A stretch of 64,000 nt of DNA from Xylophilus sp. GW821-FHT01B05 (GTDB taxonomy: Bacteria > Pseudomonadota > Gammaproteobacteria > Burkholderiales > Burkholderiaceae_C): NCBI GenBank assembly GCA_038961845.1, contig CP152408.1, positions 1,116,001 through 1,180,000 of the forward strand, given 5' to 3'. Of this stretch, positions 57,525-64,000 are shown piece by piece (within the stretch, counting starts at the first letter, position 1; each line of letters begins with the position of its first letter). The translations under genes and the position numbers were made by a program. Below the pieces are notes generated by a model. The model was given only the letters and a program-made list of their open reading frames with translations, made no database searches and was not told where the DNA came from.

Positions 57525-59225
57525 ATGTCGACGATTTCCTCCACTGGCGGCCGGGTGCCGCCGAACCAGGCCGAGCGGCCCATGACCAAGGAAGAGAAGA
57601 AGGTCATCTTTGCCTCTTCGCTTGGCACGGTGTTCGAGTGGTATGACTTCTACCTCTACGGCTCGCTGGCGGCGATCATCGCCAAGCAGTTCTTCAGCGG
57701 GCTGGATGCGGGCGCCGCCTTCATCTTTGCGCTGCTGGCCTTTGCCGCGGGCTTCCTGGTGCGGCCGTTTGGCGCCATCGTGTTCGGCCGCCTGGGCGAC
57801 ATGATCGGGCGCAAGTACACCTTCCTGGTCACCATCCTGATCATGGGCTTGTCGACCTTCATCGTCGGCCTCTTGCCCAGCTACGCCACCATCGGCGTCG
57901 CCGCGCCGGTGATCCTGATCGCGCTGCGCATGCTGCAAGGCCTGGCGCTGGGCGGTGAGTACGGCGGTGCCGCCACCTACGTGGCCGAGCATGCGCCGCA
58001 TGGCAAGCGCGGCGCCTACACCTCATGGATCCAGACCACCGCCACGCTGGGCCTGTTCCTGAGCCTGCTGGTGATCCTGGGTGTGCGCACCTGGCTGGGT
58101 GAAGAGGCCTTTGGCGACTGGGGCTGGCGCATTCCGTTCCTGCTGTCGATCGCGCTGCTGGGCGTCTCGGTATGGATCCGCCTGTCGCTGAGCGAGTCGC
58201 CAGCCTTCCAGAAGATGAAGGCCGAGGGCAAGACCTCGAAGGCGCCGCTGTCCGAGTCCTTCGGCCAGTGGAAGAACCTGAAGATCGTGATCCTGGCGCT
58301 GATCGGCCTGACCGCCGGCCAGGCCGTGGTCTGGTACTCGGGGCAGTTCTATGCGCTGTTCTTCCTTACGCAGCAGCTCAAGGTCGATGCGACCAGCGCC
58401 AACCTGATGATTGCCGCCGCACTGCTGCTGGGCACGCCTTTCTTCGTGGTGTTTGGCACGCTGTCCGACAAGATCGGCCGCAAGCCCATCATCATGGCCG
58501 GCTGCCTGCTGGCCGTGGTCACCTACTTCCCGGTCTTCAAGATGCTGACCGAAGCCGCCAACCCCGACCTGGCCCGCGCGCAAGCCACGGCGGGTGTTGT
58601 AGTGACGGCTGACCCGGCAACCTGCTCCTTCCAGGGCAACCCGGTGGCGCGCGAGATCGACTTCAAGAGCTCGTGCGACATTGCCAAGCGCTACCTGGTG
58701 CAGAACTCGGTGAGCTATGAGAACGTGGCCGGCCCGGCGGGCTCGAAGGCCGTCGTGAAGATCGGCGACAAGACGGTCGAGGCCCCCATCGGCAACGTCG
58801 TCAACCTCAAGTTCGACGAAGCCTCTGCCAAGGACATCGCCGCCTTCAAGAAGGGCATGGCCGAAGACCTGAAGATCGCGGGCTACCCGGCCAAAGCCGA
58901 TCCGGCGAAGACGAACAAGGTGCTGACGGTGGTGCTGCTGTTCTGGCTGGTGCTGCTGGTGACCATGGTCTACGGCCCGATCGCCGCCATGCTGGTCGAG
59001 CTGTTCCCCACGCGCATCCGCTACACCTCGATGAGCCTGCCGTATCACATTGGTAACGGCTGGTTCGGCGGCCTGCTGCCGACCACGGCCTTCGCCATCG
59101 TGGCGTCTACCGGCAATATGTACAACGGCCTCTGGTACCCGATCATCATCGCCGGCATCACCCTGGTGATTGGCACGATCTTCATCCGCGAGACCAAGGA
59201 CGTGGATATCTACGCCAACGACTGA
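57525..59225 (+). CDS. MFS metabolite:H+ symporter with large extra loop
   Basis: A 566-residue major-facilitator transporter of the MHS (ProP/KgtP/ShiA) family: GTVFEWYDFYLYGSLAAIIAK at TM1, FGRLGDMIGRKY in loop 2-3, QGLALGGEYGGAATYVAEH at TM4-5. Residues about 350-465 form a polar insertion between membrane segments, with two cysteines (ATCSFQG and SSCDIAKRY) and a beta-rich look, giving a protein about 110 residues longer than usual. Substrate probably a small carboxylate or betaine, but unproven. ATG 57525 follows AAGGAG. Confidence 0.88.
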   Translation: MSTISSTGGRVPPNQAERPMTKEEKKVIFASSLGTVFEWYDFYLYGSLAAIIAKQFFSGLDAGAAFIFALLAFAAGFLVRPFGAIVFGRLGDMIGRKYTFLVTILIMGLSTFIVGLLPSYATIGVAAPVILIALRMLQGLALGGEYGGAATYVAEHAPHGKRGAYTSWIQTTATLGLFLSLLVILGVRTWLGEEAFGDWGWRIPFLLSIALLGVSVWIRLSLSESPAFQKMKAEGKTSKAPLSESFGQWKNLKIVILALIGLTAGQAVVWYSGQFYALFFLTQQLKVDATSANLMIAAALLLGTPFFVVFGTLSDKIGRKPIIMAGCLLAVVTYFPVFKMLTEAANPDLARAQATAGVVVTADPATCSFQGNPVAREIDFKSSCDIAKRYLVQNSVSYENVAGPAGSKAVVKIGDKTVEAPIGNVVNLKFDEASAKDIAAFKKGMAEDLKIAGYPAKADPAKTNKVLTVVLLFWLVLLVTMVYGPIAAMLVELFPTRIRYTSMSLPYHIGNGWFGGLLPTTAFAIVASTGNMYNGLWYPIIIAGITLVIGTIFIRETKDVDIYAND

Positions 59226-59352
59226 GATGGCACACCCCCAGGCTGCGCGCTTCGCGTCTTCGCCAACCCCCTTGCAGGGGGCAACACCAGTGGCCCGGCA
59301 AAGCCGGTTCCACGGTGTTTCTGGCATGGCCTGCTCTGCGGCCTTGGGTGCC
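59226..59352 (+). repeat. Dispersed GC-rich repeat, family 2, copy C
   Basis: It begins just after the symporter stop with CACACCCCCAGGCTGCGCGC, followed by GCGTCTTCGCCAACCCCCTT, GCAGGGGG, CGGCAAAGCCGG and GCATGGCCTGCTCTGCGGCC. Same order as copy B after thiC. A stretch of about 50 bp then precedes the terminator. Confidence 0.85.
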
Positions 59353-59409
59353 TTTCTGTTGCGTGTGCTGCGGCATAGCTGACATCCGCAGCGCAGCGCA
59401 GTCCCCCTG

Positions 59410-59444
59410 GGGCCCCACCGCATGGGCGGCGCGGGCCCTTTTTT
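59410..59444 (+). terminator. Probable terminator after the MFS symporter
   Basis: GGGCCC at 59410-59415 can pair with GGGCCC at 59433-59438, with GC-rich internal pairing (CCGCATGGGCGG), followed at once by six T. It ends the symporter transcript before the small gene at 59468. Confidence 0.6.
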
Positions 59445-59467
59445 ATTGCACGACCCCAGGACCCACC

Positions 59468-59614
59468 ATGTTGAAAATCGCTATCGGCTTTGCCATCTTT
59501 GCTGCCATTTCCCTGTTCGCGCTCATGAAGGCTGGTGACAAGATCGACATGGGCGGCGAGCAGCACAGCGGCGACATGCACGCCCCGGCTGCTCCAGCGG
59601 CCGATTCGAAGTGA
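59468..59614 (+). CDS. Small membrane-anchored protein of unknown function
   Basis: A 48-residue open frame: a single hydrophobic segment MLKIAIGFAIFAAISLFALMK, then a short acidic and His/Pro/Ala-rich tail (IDMGGEQHSGDMHAPAAP). It looks like a real small gene because it has a good ATG after a terminator, a coherent transmembrane segment and isolated position between the symporter and uvrA. I do not recognise a family. Confidence 0.5.
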   Translation: MLKIAIGFAIFAAISLFALMKAGDKIDMGGEQHSGDMHAPAAPAADSK

Positions 59615-59649
59615 GTCAGTAGGCTGGCAGTAGGCTGAGTTGGCGGGAA

Positions 59650-59669
59650 ATGGGCCCGGAGCGGCCCAT
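59650..59669. promoter_or_regulatory. Palindrome upstream of uvrA
   Basis: ATGGGCC (59650-59656) and GGCCCAT (59663-59669) form a 7-bp inverted repeat with 6-base spacing, some 80 bp before the uvrA ATG. It has no U-tract. It may be an operator or the end of the small gene's transcript; no SOS-box (CTGT-N8-ACAG) was seen here. Confidence 0.35.
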
Positions 59670-59747
59670 GACCCCATGGCAGACGGCGACACGCGGCATC
59701 CCTAGAATGTTCCGCCTCACCTCCGCACTTCTCACCAAGACCAGCCC

Positions 59748-62700
59748 ATGTCCCAGGGAACCATCCGCATTCGCGGTGCACGCCAGCACAACCTCAAGAA
59801 CCTGGATCTCGACATCCGCACCGGTGAGCTGACGGTGGTGACCGGGCCCAGCGGCTCGGGCAAGTCGAGCCTGGTGTTCGACACCCTGTACGCCGAAGGC
59901 CAGCGCCGCTACGTGGAGACCTTCTCCGCCTACGCGCGCCAGTTCCTCGACCGCATGGACAAGCCCGCGGTGGACCGGGTGGAAGGCGTGCCGCCGGCCA
60001 TCGCCATCGACCAGACCAACCCGGTGCGCTCCTCGCGCTCCACGGTGGGCACCATGACCGAACTGAACGACCACCTGAAGCTGCTCTACGCCCGGGCCGC
60101 CCAGCTGTTCGACCGTGATACCGCCTTGCCGGTACGGCACGATTCGCCCGACACCATCCTGGCCGAACTGCGCGCCCGCGCTGCGGCCGCTGCGCAGCAG
60201 GATGGTGGCCAGGAGCCGCGCCTGGTGGTGACTTTCCCGGTGGAACTGCCGGCGGGCACCAGCGCTGCGGAAATCGAGCAGTGGCTGTCGGCCAGCGGCT
60301 TTACCCGTGTGCAGGCGGAGCGCGAAGTGGCAACGCCCACTGGCCCGCGCAAAGTGCTGGATGTAGTGGCTGACCGCTTCCGCGCTGGCACGGTGGAGAA
60401 CGCCCGCGCGGTCGAGGCGATAGAGACCGCGTTGAAGCGCGGCGGTGGCCGGCTCAATGTGTACCGTTTGCGTGAAGAAGGCGGTGAGGCCGAGATCTGG
60501 AAGTTCTCCACCGGCCTGCACTGCCCGGAAAGCGACCGGCGCTATGTCGAGCCGATTCCCTCGATGTTCTCGTTCAACTCGCCGGCTGGTGCCTGCGAGA
60601 CCTGCCGCGGCTTTGGCCGCGTGATTGGCGTGGACTACGGCCTGGTGATCCCGGACGAGAAGAAGACGCTGCGCGCCGGTGCCATCAAGACCATACAGAC
60701 ACCGGCCTGGAAAGAAGCGCAAGACGACCTCATGCGCCACGCCGAGACGGCAGGCATCCCGCGCGACACACCCTGGAACAAGCTCACGCCTGAGCAAAAG
60801 CACTGGGTGATCGATGGCACGCCCAACTACAAGGAAGGCAACTGGAACAAGCAGTGGTATGGCATACGGCGCTTCTTCGAATACCTGGAGAGCAAGGCCT
60901 ACAAGATGCACATCCGCGTGCTGCTGTCCAAGTACCGCAGCTACACGCCATGCCCGGTCTGCAGCGGCGCGCGCCTGAAGCTCGATAGCCTGCTCTGGCG
61001 CATCGGCGGCAAGGACGATGCCGACGCAGTGCTGCCGCCGGAAAAACGCTTCATGCCCCACGGCGTGAAATGGTCGCGCGCGCAGCTGGAGGCCCTGCCC
61101 GGGCTCAGCCTGCACGACCTGATGCTGCTGCCGATCGAGCGGCTGCGGCAGTTCTTTGACCGCATCGAACACCGTGGCGACGGCACGGCCGCGGGCGAGG
61201 CCGATGCGCAGGCGCTCAAGCTGTTGTTCGAAGAAATCACCACGCGGCTGCGCTACCTGCATGACGTGGGCATTGGCTACCTCACGCTGGATCGGCAGAG
61301 CCGCACCTTGTCCGGCGGCGAGGTGCAGCGCATCAACCTGACCACGGCGCTGGGCACCTCGCTGGTCAACACCTTGTTCGTGCTGGACGAGCCCAGCATT
61401 GGCCTGCACCCGCGCGACATGAACCGCATCACCGAGGCCATGCAGCGCCTGCGCGATGCCGGCAACACCCTGGTCGTGGTCGAGCACGACCCGGCCGTGA
61501 TGCTGGCGGCCGACCGCATGATCGACATGGGCCCCGGCCCCGGCGAGCGCGGCGGCGAGATCGTGTTCGACGGCACGCCCGACGAACTGCGCCGCGCCGA
61601 CACGCTCACCGGCGCCTACCTGAGCGGCCGCAAGCAGATCGGCATGGGCTTCAAGCGGCCGGTGGGTGACAACACGCCGCGCCTGGTGCTGGAAGGCGCG
61701 CGCGAGCACAACCTGCGCAATGTCTCGGTCGAGATCCCGCTGCAGCGCCTGGTCACCGTGACCGGCGTCAGCGGCTCGGGCAAGTCCAGCCTGGTGCAGG
61801 ACGTGCTGGCGCCCGCGCTGGCGCGCCACTTCGGCAAGGCCACCGACACGCCCGGCGCGCACGAGCGCCTGCTGGGTGCCGACCACCTCAGCGATGTGGT
61901 GTTCGTGGACCAGTCGCCCATAGGCAAGACCGCGCGCTCCAACCCGGTGAGCTATGTCGGCGCCTGGGATGCGGTGCGCGAGATCTTCGCCACCGCACCG
62001 CTCTCGCGCCAGCGCAGCTACACCGCCAGCAAGTTCAGCTTCAACAGCGGCGATGGCCGTTGCCCCACCTGCGGCGGCTCGGGCTTTGAGCATGTGGAGA
62101 TGCAGTTTCTCTCCGACGTCTACCTGCGCTGCCCGGATTGCGACGGCAAGCGTTACCGCCCCGAAATTCTGGAAGTGACGGTAGAGCGCGGCGGCCGCAT
62201 GCTGAACGTGGCCGATGTGTTGGACCTGACCGTGAGCGAGGCGGCTGAACACTTCAAGAACGACCGCGAGGTGATCCGCGCGCTGCAGCCCATCGTCGAT
62301 GTGGGGCTGGAATACGTCAAGCTGGGCCAGCCTGTGCCCACCTTGTCGGGCGGCGAGGCACAGCGCCTGAAGCTTGCCGGCTTCCTGGCCGAGGCGGCCA
62401 AGAGCGCCAGCGCCAGCAAGCAGGCATTGGCGCGCAAGGGCACGCTGTTTTTGTTTGACGAGCCGACCACCGGCCTGCACTTTGACGACATCGCCAAGCT
62501 CATGCGCGCGCTGCGCCGGCTGCTGGACGCCGGCCACTCGCTGGTGGTGATCGAGCACAACCTGGACGTGATCCGCTCCAGCGACTGGCTGATCGACCTG
62601 GGCCCCGAGGGCGGCGACGGCGGCGGCCTGGTGGTGGCCGAAGGCACGCCCGAGGACGTGCGCCAGCACCTCACGTCGCACACCGGCCGCGCGCTGCGCG

Positions 62701-64000
62701 AGTACGAGCAAGCCTTGGGCGTGGGCGCGCATACGGCAGAAGAAGGCGTGCCGCTGCAGAAGCTGGGGCGGGCCGCCCATGCCCGGCCGGCGCAGGGCGC
62801 CACGGCGATCGAGATCGTCAACGCGCGCGAGCACAACCTGAAGGGCATCAGCGTCGATATACCGCGCGGCAAGTTCAACGTGGTGACAGGGGTCAGCGGC
62901 TCGGGCAAGTCCACGCTGGCCTTTGACATCCTGTTCAACGAAGGGCAGCGGCGCTACCTCGAATCGCTCAACGCCTACGCACGCAGCATCGTGCAGCCGG
63001 CCGGCCGGCCCGAGGTGGACGCGGTCTACGGCATTCCGCCCACGGTGGCGATCGAGCAGCGCCTGTCGCGCGGCGGGCGCAAGAGCACGGTCGGCACCAC
63101 TACCGAGGTCTGGCACTTTTTGCGGTTGCTCTACGTCAAGCTGGGCACGCAGCATTGCATCCACGACGGCGCAGCGGTAGAGCCGCAAACGCCCGACAGC
63201 ATTGCCGCGCAAATCCTCAAGCGCTTCCGGGGCCAGCACATCGGCCTGCTGGCGCCGCTGGTGATGGCGCGCAAGGGCGTCTACACCGAGCTGGCCGATT
63301 GGGCGCGCCCACGCGGCTACACCCATCTGCGGGTGGACGGCAACTTTCTGCCGACCACCAAGTTCCCGCGCATAGACCGCTTCAAGGAACACACCATCGA
63401 GCTGCCGGTCATCAGCCTGGACGTTGACCCGCGCCAGGAGGCCGCGCTGCGCGAGGCCCTGGCCCGCACGCTGGAGCACGGCAAGGGCGTGGTGCATGTG
63501 CTGTCCGACCTGGGCGGCCTGCGCGAAGCGATGGAGGCCGGCACGCCTACCGCGGGCATAGGCACGCTGCATGCGTTCTCGACCCGGCGCGCCTGCCCGG
63601 TTTGCAGCACCAGCTATGCCGAGCTGGACCCGCGCCTGTTCAGCTACAACAGCAAGCACGGCTGGTGCCCGGACTGCGTGGGCACCGGGGTCAAGCTGAC
63701 CAAGGAGCAGCGCAAGGCCCTGGACGATTCCGTGCTGGCCGACGACCAGAAGGGCCGCGAGCAGACCTTTGCCGAGCCCGAGGTGGAAGACGTGGCCGAC
63801 ACCGTCTGCCCAGGCTGCGCCGGCACGCGCCTGAATGCCACGGCGCGCGCTGTGCAGTTCCATCAAACGCCCATCACCGCGCTGGCGCGGCGCAGCGTGC
63901 AGACGCTGCGGATGTGGGCCGACGCGCTCACGCTCGAAGGCCGCGAGGCCGGCGTGGCGCGCGACCTGGTGCCCGAGATCCGCAGCCGCCTTGAATTTTT
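59748..64000 (+). CDS. uvrA: UvrA-type ABC ATPase, tandem-fused double form (3' end beyond window)
   Basis: The frame is open from ATG 59748 to the window end, about 1417 codons. Residues 1 to about 1000 are one whole UvrA: Walker A GPSGSGKS (33-40), a divergent UvrB-binding region, zinc-finger cysteines (CETCRGFG, CPVCSGARL), signature LSGGEVQRI, a second Walker A GVSGSGKS (about 673), CPTCGGSGF..CPDCDG and LSGGEAQRL. From about residue 1017 a second UvrA starts (NAREHNLKGISVDIPRGKF, Walker A at about 1049, CPDCVGTG, CPGCAGTRL). Such double UvrAs of about 1900 residues occur in some proteobacteria and differ from the standard excinuclease subunit, so a role in normal nucleotide excision repair is not certain. 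Confidence 0.88.
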   Translation, partial: MSQGTIRIRGARQHNLKNLDLDIRTGELTVVTGPSGSGKSSLVFDTLYAEGQRRYVETFSAYARQFLDRMDKPAVDRVEGVPPAIAIDQTNPVRSSRSTVGTMTELNDHLKLLYARAAQLFDRDTALPVRHDSPDTILAELRARAAAAAQQDGGQEPRLVVTFPVELPAGTSAAEIEQWLSASGFTRVQAEREVATPTGPRKVLDVVADRFRAGTVENARAVEAIETALKRGGGRLNVYRLREEGGEAEIWKFSTGLHCPESDRRYVEPIPSMFSFNSPAGACETCRGFGRVIGVDYGLVIPDEKKTLRAGAIKTIQTPAWKEAQDDLMRHAETAGIPRDTPWNKLTPEQKHWVIDGTPNYKEGNWNKQWYGIRRFFEYLESKAYKMHIRVLLSKYRSYTPCPVCSGARLKLDSLLWRIGGKDDADAVLPPEKRFMPHGVKWSRAQLEALPGLSLHDLMLLPIERLRQFFDRIEHRGDGTAAGEADAQALKLLFEEITTRLRYLHDVGIGYLTLDRQSRTLSGGEVQRINLTTALGTSLVNTLFVLDEPSIGLHPRDMNRITEAMQRLRDAGNTLVVVEHDPAVMLAADRMIDMGPGPGERGGEIVFDGTPDELRRADTLTGAYLSGRKQIGMGFKRPVGDNTPRLVLEGAREHNLRNVSVEIPLQRLVTVTGVSGSGKSSLVQDVLAPALARHFGKATDTPGAHERLLGADHLSDVVFVDQSPIGKTARSNPVSYVGAWDAVREIFATAPLSRQRSYTASKFSFNSGDGRCPTCGGSGFEHVEMQFLSDVYLRCPDCDGKRYRPEILEVTVERGGRMLNVADVLDLTVSEAAEHFKNDREVIRALQPIVDVGLEYVKLGQPVPTLSGGEAQRLKLAGFLAEAAKSASASKQALARKGTLFLFDEPTTGLHFDDIAKLMRALRRLLDAGHSLVVIEHNLDVIRSSDWLIDLGPEGGDGGGLVVAEGTPEDVRQHLTSHTGRALREYEQALGVGAHTAEEGVPLQKLGRAAHARPAQGATAIEIVNAREHNLKGISVDIPRGKFNVVTGVSGSGKSTLAFDILFNEGQRRYLESLNAYARSIVQPAGRPEVDAVYGIPPTVAIEQRLSRGGRKSTVGTTTEVWHFLRLLYVKLGTQHCIHDGAAVEPQTPDSIAAQILKRFRGQHIGLLAPLVMARKGVYTELADWARPRGYTHLRVDGNFLPTTKFPRIDRFKEHTIELPVISLDVDPRQEAALREALARTLEHGKGVVHVLSDLGGLREAMEAGTPTAGIGTLHAFSTRRACPVCSTSYAELDPRLFSYNSKHGWCPDCVGTGVKLTKEQRKALDDSVLADDQKGREQTFAEPEVEDVADTVCPGCAGTRLNATARAVQFHQTPITALARRSVQTLRMWADALTLEGREAGVARDLVPEIRSRLEF

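Noticed and set aside
59616..63866. A minus-strand open frame of 1416 codons opposite uvrA
   Set aside because: It mirrors the uvrA codon pattern in very GC-rich DNA; the translation has no recognisable domain and is rich in Ala, Gly, His and Arg. The plus strand encodes clear UvrA motifs.

Overview
This is a high-GC, gene-dense stretch of a betaproteobacterial chromosome, most probably from the family Comamonadaceae (Acidovorax/Alicycliphilus/Delftia-like). The evidence is the very high GC at third codon positions, Bordetella/Burkholderia-type gene families (a Bug/TctC binding protein, TctBA, an OmpC-like porin), a full leucine-degradation (liu) gene set, a thiC-thiO-thiS-thiG-thiDE operon, and short dispersed intergenic repeats. 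Genus and species cannot be fixed from the sequence alone. I saw no rRNA, tRNA or CRISPR array.

Layout. 1-656: 3' end of aceK. 687-3771: thiolase, short-chain dehydrogenase and acyl-CoA dehydrogenase. 3857-12326 (minus strand): livHMGF and the branched-chain amino acid binding protein, then a porin, a chemoreceptor and an amino-acid binding protein, ending in an intrinsic terminator. 12571-15748: DctB/DctD-type sensor and sigma54 activator, followed by a convergent orphan binding protein. 17046-20213: a YchJ-like protein, a HAD phosphatase, a putative outer-membrane protein and an acyltransferase-like membrane protein. 20301-26186: TPP riboswitch and thiamine operon. 26407-28020: opgD. 28107-29841: an IS1182-like element inserted in a hairpin repeat. 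30005-35057: AraC, acetoacetate-decarboxylase-like, LysR, 3-hydroxyacyl-CoA/carnitine-type dehydrogenase and Bug binding protein. 35194-45221: leucine catabolism (isovaleryl-CoA dehydrogenase, acyl-CoA synthetase, both methylcrotonyl-CoA carboxylase subunits, methylglutaconyl-CoA hydratase), with an antiporter gene on the opposite strand in the middle; HMG-CoA lyase lies apart at 51127. 46195-47267: a palindrome followed by overlapping wHTH-nucleotidyltransferase and HEPN genes, a candidate toxin-antitoxin module. 47276-51081: a TSUP exporter and an MFS pump flanked by two related AraC regulators. 52044-54786: small housekeeping and redox genes. 55195-59225: tctBA and a divergent MFS symporter with a large internal loop. 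59748-end: a UvrA-type protein that continues into a second, fused UvrA copy.

The most unusual features are (i) a dispersed AT-richer repeat of about 65-75 bp with at least six copies, one of which is translated in frame inside the carboxylase beta-subunit gene, with a possible degenerate one in the alpha-subunit gene; (ii) the wHTH-MNT/HEPN pair with its own 35-bp palindrome; (iii) the tandem-fused UvrA; (iv) a TPP riboswitch followed by a possible hairpin overlapping the thiC Shine-Dalgarno; and (v) a second repeat family of about 130 bp, GC-rich, with three copies downstream of genes.
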